Notes under the pieces: generated by a model
The model's input: only the letters and a program-made list of their open reading frames with translations
What the model was told of the DNA's origin: nothing
Database searches by the model: none
Program-made: the position numbers and the translations under genes
Assembly (NCBI GenBank): GCA_036396535.1
Contig: DASWKR010000016.1
Coordinates: 1-43,464, forward strand
Direction: 5' to 3'
Origin: Acidimicrobiia bacterium
Lineage (GTDB): Bacteria; Actinomycetota; Acidimicrobiia; Spongiisociales; UBA5794
DNA: 43,464 bases
Part shown: in pieces, positions 23,334-30,742 of the stretch
Layout: the number at the start of each line of letters is the position of its first letter
Position numbering within the stretch: the stretch's first letter is position 1

Positions 23334-23933
23334 TCAATCTCCCCCTTGCTGCTCGGGAGGATCGCCCGGCTCGCGGCGACTCCCGACGAGCCGTGCGAGG
23401 GCGAGGTTGCAGTGCACCGCGACCTCCTCGGCCGGCACATCCCAGGCGTCGGCGTCGACGTGGAGGACGCTGCCATCCCACTCTGCGGCCCACGGGTCGG
23501 GAGGGTACATGGCAGGGTCGGCGACCTCGATGAGCAGCTGCCTGCCCGGAACGCGCCCATCGTCGTCCTCGGAGCCCGACCTCACCGAGAGGACCTCGCT
23601 CCACGGGATGCGAACGCCGCGGCTCGGCCCGGCGATCCTCAGGTAGAGCGCGTCGTCGCTCAGCTCGACGACAGGTGCCCGCCTGAAGAGCCCGACGATG
23701 CCGACGAAGAGGAGCGGCACACCGACGACCACGAAGAGGCTCGACCAGAGGATGTCTTGGCGGCGCTCGACGATCCCCCGAGTCGTCAGGCCGCCGTCGT
23801 CCCCTACGGTCGGCGCCGATGAGAGGACGTGCCACCAGAGGATGTCGAGAGCCGTGACGATGAGGACCACTCCGGCGAAGCCGATGAGGAACTGGCGGAT
23901 GGGTGACCGCTCGACGGTGAGCTGAACGCTCAT
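23334..23933 (-). CDS. Two-helix membrane protein with PH-like domain, unknown function
   Basis: A 199-residue protein with hydrophobic helices near residues 14-36 and 63-82, then a cytoplasmic part reading VVELSDDALYLRI and RIPWSEVLSVRSG, which resembles bacterial PH-like domains (YdbT/YcxB type). The C-terminus is acidic and Gln-rich. No function is assigned. Its ATG overlaps the pyrE stop by 4 nt (ATGA), and its own stop abuts the endonuclease IV start. Confidence 0.65.
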   Translation of the reverse strand: MSVQLTVERSPIRQFLIGFAGVVLIVTALDILWWHVLSSAPTVGDDGGLTTRGIVERRQDILWSSLFVVVGVPLLFVGIVGLFRRAPVVELSDDALYLRIAGPSRGVRIPWSEVLSVRSGSEDDDGRVPGRQLLIEVADPAMYPPDPWAAEWDGSVLHVDADAWDVPAEEVAVHCNLALARLVGSRREPGDPPEQQGGD

Positions 23934-24475
23934 GCGACTCCGAGGTCTCCGGGGACCACGACGGCATGGAAGGGGATGCCGAGGTCGCGCATGGCGCGGC
24001 GTGCCGCCCCCCCGCTCCTGTCGACGACGACGATCGCCTGGGCGACGTCGATTCCCTCGGACGCCAGCACCTTCGCCGACTCGACGAGTGACGCGCCGGT
24101 CGTCGTCGTGTCGTCGACGATCGCCGCGACGTCGGCGTGCGTCACCGGACCGACGACCCGACCGCCGACGCCGTGGGCCTTCTCCTCCTTGCGGATCGAG
24201 AAGGACTTGAGTCCGGGCGAGACGATCGCCGTGGCGATCGCCACCGGGTCGGCACCCATCGTCAGCCCTCCGACCGCGGTGACGCGGTCGCTGAGGATCG
24301 AGGCCACGCACGAGCCGACGAGCCGGCCGCCGTCGCCGTCGTACGTGGTCTGTCTCCCGTCGAGATACCAGTCCGACCACCCTCCCGAGCTGAGCTGAAA
24401 CGGGCCGTCCGTGCGCAAGGCATGGTCGACGAGGTGGGTGACTAGTCCCTTTTTGAGTTGTTCGAAATTCTCCAA
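23930..24475 (-). CDS. pyrE: Orotate phosphoribosyltransferase
   Basis: Joins orotate to PRPP to make OMP in pyrimidine synthesis. The protein has the PRPP motif VAAIVDDTTTTGAS, the flexible-loop region SIRKEEKAHGVGGRVVG, and the substrate-binding LSSGGWSDWYLDGRQTTY. No ATG or GTG serves as start: the choices are TTG at 24487 or TTG at 24475. The second has AGGA five bases upstream and is preferred (181 residues). The N-terminal codons are AT-rich compared with the rest. A TACGCT box at 24510-24515 fits as its -10. Confidence 0.92.
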   Translation of the reverse strand: MENFEQLKKGLVTHLVDHALRTDGPFQLSSGGWSDWYLDGRQTTYDGDGGRLVGSCVASILSDRVTAVGGLTMGADPVAIATAIVSPGLKSFSIRKEEKAHGVGGRVVGPVTHADVAAIVDDTTTTGASLVESAKVLASEGIDVAQAIVVVDRSGGAARRAMRDLGIPFHAVVVPGDLGVA

Positions 24476-24509
24476 GAAAGTCCTCAAGATGTCGCGGCGG
24501 GTGCCGATA

Positions 24510-24515
24510 AGCGTA
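24510..24515 (-). promoter_or_regulatory. Candidate -10 box (TACGCT) of pyrE
   Basis: TACGCT on the minus strand would start transcription near 24503, giving a short leader of about 28 nt with AGGA before TTG 24475. Confidence 0.4.
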
Positions 24516-24552
24516 CTCAGACAGGATGCCTTCCTACCTCCCGTCTAAGCCC

Positions 24553-24593
24553 GAACCGTGAGGCCGCCATTCGGCGGCCTTCGGTTCTTTCTG
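24553..24593 (+). terminator. Strong intrinsic terminator between divergent genes
   Basis: An outer stem GAACCG/CGGTTC encloses the 8-bp stem AGGCCGCC-ATTC-GGCGGCCT, followed by TTTCT on the plus strand. It sits between pyrE (minus) and the phosphatase (plus), where neither gene needs a plus-strand terminator. It implies a short plus-strand transcript upstream of 24553. Confidence 0.7.
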
Positions 24594-24682
24594 AGCGAGT
24601 TCGCCGAGAATGCGGATCGTCAGCCGCAAAACCCCGCGGTGGCACGATCGGAGTGGAGCAACCCTGGCATGAGCGACGGCGC

Positions 24683-24688
24683 TACTCT
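24683..24688 (+). promoter_or_regulatory. Candidate -10 box (TACTCT), leaderless start at 24696
   Basis: TACTCT ends 7 nt before a GTG that begins directly at the conserved EIVFVRHGE of the phosphatase. Confidence 0.5.
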
Positions 24689-24695
24689 CCCAGGT

Positions 24696-25379
24696 GTGGA
24701 GATCGTCTTCGTGCGGCATGGCGAGCCTGCGTGGGCGATCGACGGGCTCTCCCAACCCGACCCGGCGCTCACCGAGCTCGGCTTCGAACAGGCGCATCGC
24801 GCCGCCAAACGTCTCGCTTCCGATCGCGTCCCGACGAGTGAGATCCTCGTCTCGACCGCACAACGGGCCGTTCAGACTGCGGATCCGATCGCAGGCGCCA
24901 TCGGCATCGAGCCGACCACGGTCGCCGAGCTCACCGAGATCCGCATGCCGAACTGGGACGGGCAGCTCGAGGAGACGGTGCAGCGCATCTTTCGCGAGGC
25001 CCGCGACCGCCCGGCGGCGGATTGGTGGGAGGGCCTGGATGGCGGCGAGTCGTTCCGGGACTTCCACGCCAGGGTGACGGCCAGCCTGCTCCGGCTGCTC
25101 GGTGAACGCAACGTCGTGCCCGACACCCACCGTCAGATGTGGCGCATCGAGGGTCGAGACGTCGGCCGCATCGTCATCGTCGCCCACGGGGGAACCAACG
25201 CCGTGGCCCTCGGCTGGCTCCTCGGCGTCGAGCCCACCCCGTGGGAGTGGGAGCGTTTCGTGCTCGGTCACGCATCGTTCGCCCGGCTCAAGGCGGTTCC
25301 CCTGGCAGGCGGCCATGTGTTCAGCTTGCGGACGTTCAACGACTGCGAGCACCTCGACCCCGAGATGCGGACCCGCTGA
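24696..25379 (+). CDS. Histidine phosphatase (phosphoglycerate mutase-like) family protein
   Basis: A 227-residue histidine phosphatase. The RHG motif is at residues 7-9 (EIVFVRHGEPAW), with the catalytic His at 8; STAQRAVQTAD, an acidic E in ELTEIRMPNWDG, and the second His in VIVAHGGTNAVALGWLLG complete the site. Substrate unknown; members hydrolyse sugar phosphates, alpha-ribazole phosphate or others. ATGs upstream (24669) are in frame, but the GTG at 24696 starts at the first beta strand and has a TACTCT box 7 nt before it. Convergent with the META lipoprotein. Confidence 0.85.
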   Translation: MEIVFVRHGEPAWAIDGLSQPDPALTELGFEQAHRAAKRLASDRVPTSEILVSTAQRAVQTADPIAGAIGIEPTTVAELTEIRMPNWDGQLEETVQRIFREARDRPAADWWEGLDGGESFRDFHARVTASLLRLLGERNVVPDTHRQMWRIEGRDVGRIVIVAHGGTNAVALGWLLGVEPTPWEWERFVLGHASFARLKAVPLAGGHVFSLRTFNDCEHLDPEMRTR

Positions 25380-25380
25380 C

Positions 25381-25430
25381 CGTTCCGGCGTCCCCCGGTC
25401 GCCGATATGCGATGGTGGGACGCAGGAACG
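25381..25430. terminator. Bidirectional hairpin between convergent genes
   Basis: CGTTCCGGCGTCCC pairs with GGGACGCAGGAACG (13 of 14 positions, one G.A mismatch), with an inner TCGC-CGATAT-GCGA hairpin in the loop. It starts 2 nt after the phosphatase stop and ends 15 nt before the META gene stop, so it can serve both strands. No long T tract. Confidence 0.6.
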
Positions 25431-25445
25431 ACGAGATCGACAGAG

Positions 25446-26222
25446 CTAGGCGGCGCGATAGACGAGGGCGCGGCCTCCGGCGTCGATCGTGAGCAGGTCA
25501 CCGTCGATCGAGAAGTTCGTGGCGCGGCCAAGGACGTCGTAGACGAACGCCTCCTGGTCCATGACCGCCTGGTCGCAAGCCATCTCGGTGGTGGTGATCT
25601 CATCGAACGTGATGGTCGGCGGATCGACCGTGACGCGGCCGCCGAAGCTGTTGCAGCCGGACTCCCCACCGGCCTCGCCGCCTTCGATCGTGAGCGTCGC
25701 CTCGGCGCCCGCCACCGGAGTCGAAGCGGTGTCGCCGTCGACCAGCGTGTCGAGCACCCAGCGGGTTCCCTCGAGGCCGGCGTCGGCCGGCGGTCCTTCG
25801 CCCCGGCCCAGCTCGAGCGCTCCCGTGCCGTCCGATGCCCCGACCGTCAGGATGCCTCCTTCAACGCTCCAACGGTCGGCTGCCGCCAGCACCGCCATGA
25901 TCTGCTGCTCCTGGAGGGTGAGAGGCTCCTCGCACCCGATCTCCGTCTGGCCGAGCTGGCTGAGCGAGATCGAGTCACCGTCGACGCTGAAGGTGCCGAA
26001 GAACGAATTGCACCCGGTCGTTCCGTTCATGTCCGCCCCGTTGAAGGTGATCGAAGGGTTCGAGTCGGGGACGAGCGCTCGAGTTGCTCCCGACACGACG
26101 AGGCCGACGATCGAATACGTCTCGTTCCAGAGATCCTCGGTTGGTGGAGTGGCGGTCGACGTCGTGGTTGTCGACGAGCAAGCGGTGAGGGCGATACCGA
26201 GGATGAGGAGTGCACGTTTCAT
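25446..26222 (-). CDS. Lipoprotein with two META domains
   Basis: A 258-residue secreted lipoprotein. Signal peptide MKRALLILGIALTAC, a Thr/Ser linker, then two META (HslJ-like) repeats. Repeat one includes FNGADMNGTTGCNSFFGTFSVDG and LGQTEIGCEEPLTLQEQ; repeat two has GGEAGGESGCNSFGGRV and TTTEMACDQAVMDQEAFVYDVL. Each repeat carries the paired Cys positions typical of META. The role is unknown; E. coli HslJ is a heat-inducible outer membrane protein linked to novobiocin resistance. It follows the sulfotransferase gene by 38 nt on the same strand. Confidence 0.85.
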   Translation of the reverse strand: MKRALLILGIALTACSSTTTTSTATPPTEDLWNETYSIVGLVVSGATRALVPDSNPSITFNGADMNGTTGCNSFFGTFSVDGDSISLSQLGQTEIGCEEPLTLQEQQIMAVLAAADRWSVEGGILTVGASDGTGALELGRGEGPPADAGLEGTRWVLDTLVDGDTASTPVAGAEATLTIEGGEAGGESGCNSFGGRVTVDPPTITFDEITTTEMACDQAVMDQEAFVYDVLGRATNFSIDGDLLTIDAGGRALVYRAA

Positions 26223-26260
26223 GCGCGTCAGACGCCTTGCGCTCCGCGTCCGGTTCCACC

Positions 26261-26989
26261 TCACCGCGCCACGATGCTGAAAGGCGCCAGCTCGCGGTAG
26301 TGCCGTTCGCACTCTTCGAGGAGCGCCGAGTAGCGGAGGGGCAGCTCCGCCACCTTCTCCCGGTAGGGTGCGAAGCCGGTCGACCTGTGCACGGTGGCGT
26401 ACCAGTGCTTCGCCCACACACCGTCTTCCGGCTTGGGACCGGCGGGCCACGTCAGCATGGCGGGATCCCACGGTACTCCGATGCGGCGACAGAGCTCCGA
26501 GAGCACCGAGCTCGGATCGAGGAGGATCTGCTTCGAGTCGACGACGATCGGCGACCCGCCACCCGCGACGATGCGCCTCACGAGCTCGGCTTGGTACGGG
26601 AGCCCGGTCATCTCGACGGTCGCCTCCGGCAGGTTCTCGACGAGCGACGTGAGCATCGCCCGCGGCTCCCTGGTCAGGAAGACGCTCGTCACCCGATCGA
26701 GGAACGACAGGTCGAGCCCGACGCCGAGGGTGTGGTGGCCCATCGACTTGAAGAAGGCCACCGGCGTGTCGTAGTCGCCGAGGATGATGTCGCGGATGGC
26801 GGCCTCCCCGTCGGTCGGCTCGATCGCCATGACCTCGTCACCGCCTGGGTGATCGATGCCCGTATAGGCCAGGTAGTGCCCGTACAACGGCTCGTCGTAG
26901 ACCGTCGTGTCCGAACGCTGCCGGAACGAGTACATGAGCGCTGTCGATATGTTGCGCGGCCCCGAGACGAGGTAGATCCGGATCGTCAT
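26261..26989 (-). CDS. Sulfotransferase-like P-loop protein
   Basis: A 242-residue P-loop protein of the sulfotransferase superfamily. The N-terminal YLVSGPRNISTALMYSF is the 5'-phosphosulfate-binding loop region, DEPLYGHYL follows, and VFLTREPRAMLTSLVENL corresponds to the 3'-phosphate-binding helix. Later residues PIVVDSKQIL and a C-terminal helix complete the fold. True PAPS use is not proved. The ATG at 26989 overlaps the aminotransferase stop by 4 nt, so the pair is co-translated and may act on one metabolite. Confidence 0.82.
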   Translation of the reverse strand: MTIRIYLVSGPRNISTALMYSFRQRSDTTVYDEPLYGHYLAYTGIDHPGGDEVMAIEPTDGEAAIRDIILGDYDTPVAFFKSMGHHTLGVGLDLSFLDRVTSVFLTREPRAMLTSLVENLPEATVEMTGLPYQAELVRRIVAGGGSPIVVDSKQILLDPSSVLSELCRRIGVPWDPAMLTWPAGPKPEDGVWAKHWYATVHRSTGFAPYREKVAELPLRYSALLEECERHYRELAPFSIVAR

Positions 26990-27894
26990 CCGGCGGCCGC
27001 CTCGACCGCCTCCCGATAGAGATCTGTGAGCCGCCCCGTCACCGGGCCGGCTCCCGGGGCACCGATGGCTCGGCCGTCCACCTCGCGAACCGGCGTGAGC
27101 CCGCCGAACGTCCCGGTCACGAACGCCTCGTCCGCTCCGTACACGTCGGTGAGCGAGAAGTCCTTCTCGTGGACGGGGATGCCGTGCGCCCTGCACAGTT
27201 CGATGACGAGTCCCCTAGTGATGCCGTTCAGGCAGTATTGCCCCGTCGACGTCCACACCTCCCCGCCGGTGACGATGAAGAAGTTCGTGGCGTTGCATGT
27301 CGCCACTGCGCCGTTGACGTCGAGCATGAGCGCTTCGTCTGCGCCCGCCTTCATCGCCTGGATGAGGGCGATCACCTCGTGGAGCTTGCTGTGGCAGTTC
27401 AGCTTCTGGTCGAGGACGTCGGGACCCGGCCGCCTCACCGTCGACGTGAAGAGGGCGATCCCGCCGTCACGCACGGCCGGGTCCGCCTGCTTGTGCTCGG
27501 CGATGATGACGATGTTGGGCCCTCCGACGAGGTTGCTCGGATGCTGTGACGGCGTGGACTTGTCGCCGCGAGTGACCATGAGTCTCACGTGAACACCGTC
27601 CGACATGCCGTTGCGCTCGACAGTGTCGTAGAGAGCGGCGCTCAGATCCTCCCGAGACATTCCGATCTCGAGGTCGATGGCCGCGGCGTTCCGGTACAGG
27701 CGATCGAGGTGGCGATCGAGGAAAGCAAGCGTCCCCCGGTGGAGCCGCACCCCCTCCCAAACCCCGTCTCCGACCAGGAATCCGCTGTCGAACACGGAGA
27801 TCTTCGCCTCGTCACGAGGGTGGAGGACACCGTTGACATAGACGAGAACGTGTTCATTTCGACCGTCGTGGACGGCGGCGTGGGTGGATGCCAT
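26986..27894 (-). CDS. Class IV aminotransferase (branched-chain/D-amino acid type)
   Basis: A 302-residue PLP enzyme of fold type IV, the group of IlvE, D-alanine transaminase and aminodeoxychorismate lyase. It shows KISVFDSGFLVGDGVWEGVR, the catalytic Lys region QKLNCHSKLHEV (probably Lys164), DEALMLDVNGAVATCNATNFFIV, and a closing TGTFGGLTPVREVDGR. Which reaction it runs cannot be told from sequence; the linked sulfotransferase argues against routine IlvE. Likely leaderless: TAGCTT at 27901-27906 ends 6 nt before the ATG. Confidence 0.88.
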   Translation of the reverse strand: MASTHAAVHDGRNEHVLVYVNGVLHPRDEAKISVFDSGFLVGDGVWEGVRLHRGTLAFLDRHLDRLYRNAAAIDLEIGMSREDLSAALYDTVERNGMSDGVHVRLMVTRGDKSTPSQHPSNLVGGPNIVIIAEHKQADPAVRDGGIALFTSTVRRPGPDVLDQKLNCHSKLHEVIALIQAMKAGADEALMLDVNGAVATCNATNFFIVTGGEVWTSTGQYCLNGITRGLVIELCRAHGIPVHEKDFSLTDVYGADEAFVTGTFGGLTPVREVDGRAIGAPGAGPVTGRLTDLYREAVEAAAG

Positions 27895-27900
27895 CAGCGA

Positions 27901-27906
27901 AAGCTA
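27901..27906 (-). promoter_or_regulatory. Candidate -10 box (TAGCTT), leaderless start at 27894
   Basis: TAGCTT on the minus strand ends 6 nt before the aminotransferase ATG. Its TAG doubles as the stop codon of the small frame upstream. Confidence 0.4.
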
Positions 27907-28188
27907 CTCGCAGCGAGCGACCGCGACGGCGTCCGAGTCGAGGCTGTATCGGTGATCGGCCACCCCGACCCGGTCGCGGAACTCGTGGCCGCACCAACCG
28001 ACGATCTCGGAGACGACTCCTGCCCATCCGAGGTCCACTGCCGAGGCAGCCCCGCCAGACGACGGTACGACCGGAGCGTCGCCAGCCACCAGGTCGGCGC
28101 CACGACGGACCACCGAAGCGGTCGAGAACCTGACCAAGCCGCTCAAACGAACCGGATTGGTATCCCGCCGACTCTGCAACCAGCGCAT
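27904..28188 (-). CDS. Small protein, unknown
   Basis: A possible 94-residue protein in an otherwise empty 400-nt gap. It reads like coding sequence, for example DLGWAGVVSEIVGWCGHEFRD, but matches no family I know. It lies on the same strand as its neighbours. ATG 28188 has GAGGG about 8 nt upstream. Its stop overlaps the aminotransferase -10 box. An antisense frame through the same bases is also open, so coding status is uncertain. Confidence 0.4.
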   Translation of the reverse strand: MRWLQSRRDTNPVRLSGLVRFSTASVVRRGADLVAGDAPVVPSSGGAASAVDLGWAGVVSEIVGWCGHEFRDRVGVADHRYSLDSDAVAVARCE

Positions 28189-28292
28189 CGCGGCGCCCTC
28201 TACACCTGCAAACCCGACCACGACCTACTCGCCGCCATCACGTCCCGCTGCATCCGAACCAGCCGATTCCCACCCGGGTGAGAGGAGTCGGC

Positions 28293-29078
28293 TCATCTGC
28301 CGAATCGGCGCTCCCTTCGAGTGAAGTCGCGTAGTGCCCTCAGGAAGTCGACCCGGCGAAACTGCGGCCAGAACACATCGACGAACGAGTATTCGGCGTA
28401 TGCCGACTGCCACAGCAGGAAGCCGGACAGGCGGGCTTCTCCGCTCGTGCGGATGACGAGATCCGGGTCGGGGAGGTCGGCGGTGTACATGTGCTTCGCC
28501 AGCGTGTCGGCGTCGATGTGGTCGGCGATCGCATCGGCGGCGATGCCTTCTGCAGCGAGCTTCGTGACGAGGTCTCGGGTTGCGTCGACGATCTCCTGCC
28601 TGCCGCCGTAGCCGAGCGCCAGCGTGATCCGCCTCTTGCCGCCGGAGCACTCCTCTTCGAGTCGCTTGGCAGCTGCGGCCACGTCCCTGGGCACGAGGTC
28701 GAGCGAGCCGATGAACCGCACCGAGACGTCGTGGTCGCCGATCGCCGATGGCATCCTCTCGAAGAGCTCGACGAACACCTCGAACAGGGTGTCGAGCTCG
28801 CCGGTGTCGCGGCCGAGGTTCTCCTTGGACAGCAGCCAGCAGGTGACGGCGGGCACATCAAGCTCCCGAGTCCAGTGGATGAACTCGATCAACTTGTCCG
28901 TGCCGACCCGGTAGCTCGCCCGATAGTCCGGGAGGCCCTCGACTCGGGCGTAGCGCCGGTGACCGTCGAGGATGACGCCGATGTGGCGGGGCAGTTTGCC
29001 CTTGTCGAGGTCGGCGACGAGGCGCGCCTCGTAGAGGCGGTAGAGGGGCTTGGTGAGGATGTCTCTGGTGCGGGCCAT
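28293..29078 (-). CDS. Short-chain Z-isoprenyl diphosphate synthase (UppS family, Rv1086-like)
   Basis: Adds isopentenyl diphosphate in cis to an allylic diphosphate, supplying polyprenyl lipid carriers. The 261-residue protein aligns by eye with M. tuberculosis Rv1086 (Z,E-farnesyl diphosphate synthase): KPLYRLYEARL, LPRHI, GYGGRQEIVDATRDL, LPDPDLVIRTSGEARLSGFLLWQSAYAE and VDFLRALRDFTRRERRFGR. The conserved DGNRRWA reads DGHRRYA (residues 38-44), changing the Asn and Trp. The catalytic Asp38 stays. ATG 29078 follows a TAGCAT box by 8 nt, so it may be leaderless. The chain length of the product is unknown. Confidence 0.88.
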   Translation of the reverse strand: MARTRDILTKPLYRLYEARLVADLDKGKLPRHIGVILDGHRRYARVEGLPDYRASYRVGTDKLIEFIHWTRELDVPAVTCWLLSKENLGRDTGELDTLFEVFVELFERMPSAIGDHDVSVRFIGSLDLVPRDVAAAAKRLEEECSGGKRRITLALGYGGRQEIVDATRDLVTKLAAEGIAADAIADHIDADTLAKHMYTADLPDPDLVIRTSGEARLSGFLLWQSAYAEYSFVDVFWPQFRRVDFLRALRDFTRRERRFGR

Positions 29079-29086
29079 CGAGTCCA

Positions 29087-29092
29087 ATGCTA
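29087..29092 (-). promoter_or_regulatory. Candidate -10 box (TAGCAT), leaderless start at 29078
   Basis: TAGCAT on the minus strand ends 8 nt before the Z-prenyl synthase ATG, with no ribosome binding site between. Confidence 0.4.
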
Positions 29093-29202
29093 TTGCTCGC
29101 CGCGAGATCTGCCGCCATTTGTGCGCAGCGGGAAGTCATGCGCGAGAATGTGGCGGCACCAGGTAGTCGAGCCCCAATCATGGAGAAGGAGCTGTCATCG
29201 TC

Positions 29203-29592
29203 ATGGCGATGTCCAAGGAGCACAAAGCTGCGCTCGCGCAGGGACGCAAAGAGTCGAAGGCGATCAAGCAATATTTGGAGGGAATGGCGAGTCGCAGGCC
29301 GGGTCGACCTGTCAACGCCTCCTCGTTGAAGTCGAAGCTGGCCCGTCTCGAGTCGCAGCTGGCCGCCAATGCCGATCCACTTCGTCGCGTCGGTTTGCTT
29401 CAGCAGCGGCTCAACGCGCGGAACCAACTCGACTCACTCGAGCACTCCACGGATGCTTCCGAGCTGGAGCGGGGCTTCGTCGAGAACGCCAAGGCGTACT
29501 CGCAGCGGAAGGGCATCAGCTACGCGGCTTGGCGCGAGGCGGGCGTCCCGGCGGCCGTCCTCAAGCGTGCCGGGCTCTCCCGGTCCCGCTGA
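29203..29592 (+). CDS. Conserved actinobacterial protein, unknown function
   Basis: A 129-residue basic, mostly helical protein. Its opening SKEHKAALAQGRKESKAIKQYLEGM and its end KGISYAAWREAGVPAAVLKRAGL match a protein I have seen often in Actinobacteria without a named function. The central LKSKLARLESQLAANADPLRRVGLLQQRLNAR is a predicted coiled coil. It may bind nucleic acid given its charge and shape, but that is a guess. AGGAG lies 11 nt before the ATG at 29203. Confidence 0.75.
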   Translation: MAMSKEHKAALAQGRKESKAIKQYLEGMASRRPGRPVNASSLKSKLARLESQLAANADPLRRVGLLQQRLNARNQLDSLEHSTDASELERGFVENAKAYSQRKGISYAAWREAGVPAAVLKRAGLSRSR

Positions 29593-29652
29593 TTCTCTAC
29601 AGCGCCAAGGGCGTCATGCCGATCATTGCGGCATTGCCAGCAATGGAAGGCG

Positions 29653-30627
29653 ATGACCAATCCAAAGGGTGACGTTCAATTCGACGTGGTCGACAGCGGC
29701 TACGACATCGAGCAGGTGAACCAGTACATCGAGCGGGCCGACTCCTCAGACGCCCCGAGCCGGCTGAACGCCGAGCTCCTGAAGCGGGCCACGAAGCGGA
29801 TCGAGGAGCTGGAGCACAGTCTCTCGACCGCTCCGCCCGATGCGGCCGGCGTCCGCGAGCTCGAGTCGCGCATGCGGGACCTGCACGCCGAGGTCGGGGA
29901 CCGCATCGGGACGATGTCGACGGCATACCAGCGGCTCGTCTCCGAGCTGCGCACGATGTCGGTGTCACTCCAGGAGTTGTCTGCGCTCTCCGCCGCCATG
30001 TCCGAGACGCTCCAGGACGTGAATGCCGCCGGCTCGCAGATGGCCAGGCCGGAGGTGGATTCCCCGTTCGCGCTCGACGTCCCCACGCCTGCCGTCCCCG
30101 TGCAGGCGGTGGCGGCCGACCGCGTTGAGGTCTCCGAGGAGCCGGCCGCAGCGCAACCAAGCCCGCCGGCCCCCGCAGCGCAACCAAGCCCGCCGGCCCC
30201 CGCAGCGCCGTCGGGTGAGGACTCTGCGCTCGCAGCTGTGGCCGACCGTCTGCTGGCAACGCTCGCCGGAGTGGAGGCTTCGCTCGATGCCGCCGTCGAC
30301 GGAGATGCGTGGATGAACGTCGGCATCGACGGAACGGACGACGACTCGGCGCAGGAGGACGAAGAGGTCGAAGTGCCGCCCGTGGAGGCGGAAGTGGAGA
30401 TCGCTGCCGAGGAGCCGGAGCCCCCCGCTCCGGACGTGGACGCCGCCGAGAAGCGCCGCCGGGACGTCGACGCCGCAACGAAGCGCCGGGAGGACGATGA
30501 CGCGGCCGCGTCCGGACGCACGGGCTCGTTCTACTCGCGACGCTCAGCGAAGCTTCCCCGCCTGGCCGACGCCGGACAGGATGCCCTCGCGGCGGCCAAG
30601 TCGCTGCGGGGCGTCCTCAACGACTGA
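29653..30627 (+). CDS. DivIVA-like coiled-coil protein with Pro/Ala and acidic regions
   Basis: A 324-residue cytoplasmic protein. Residues 1-30 contain FDVVDSGYDIEQVNQYIERA, close to the DivIVA N-terminal motif that targets curved membrane. A coiled coil follows to about residue 125. Then come a Pro/Ala linker with a tandem 9-residue repeat (AQPSPPAPA twice), a short helix, a long acidic stretch and a basic C-terminus. It may be a polar or septal scaffold. GGAAGG precedes the ATG at 29653; a longer frame opens at 29626. Same strand as the conserved unknown upstream. Confidence 0.65.
   Translation: MTNPKGDVQFDVVDSGYDIEQVNQYIERADSSDAPSRLNAELLKRATKRIEELEHSLSTAPPDAAGVRELESRMRDLHAEVGDRIGTMSTAYQRLVSELRTMSVSLQELSALSAAMSETLQDVNAAGSQMARPEVDSPFALDVPTPAVPVQAVAADRVEVSEEPAAAQPSPPAPAAQPSPPAPAAPSGEDSALAAVADRLLATLAGVEASLDAAVDGDAWMNVGIDGTDDDSAQEDEEVEVPPVEAEVEIAAEEPEPPAPDVDAAEKRRRDVDAATKRREDDDAAASGRTGSFYSRRSAKLPRLADAGQDALAAAKSLRGVLND
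30151..30204 (+). repeat. 27-bp tandem direct repeat (two perfect copies)
   Basis: Copies at 30151-30177 and 30178-30204 are identical and start GCGCAACCAAGCCCGCC. They encode AQPSPPAPA twice in the linker of the DivIVA-like protein. Identity at the DNA level suggests a recent duplication. Confidence 0.9.
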
Positions 30628-30742
30628 CCGCTCGGCCCGGCCGGCGACGGACTTCGATACACCTGCCGTAACCCGCTGCTGCGCGTAAGCTCTCGCAACG
30701 GCGCCACTCCAGCTCGCAGAGCGCCGGACCGAAGTAGAGGTA

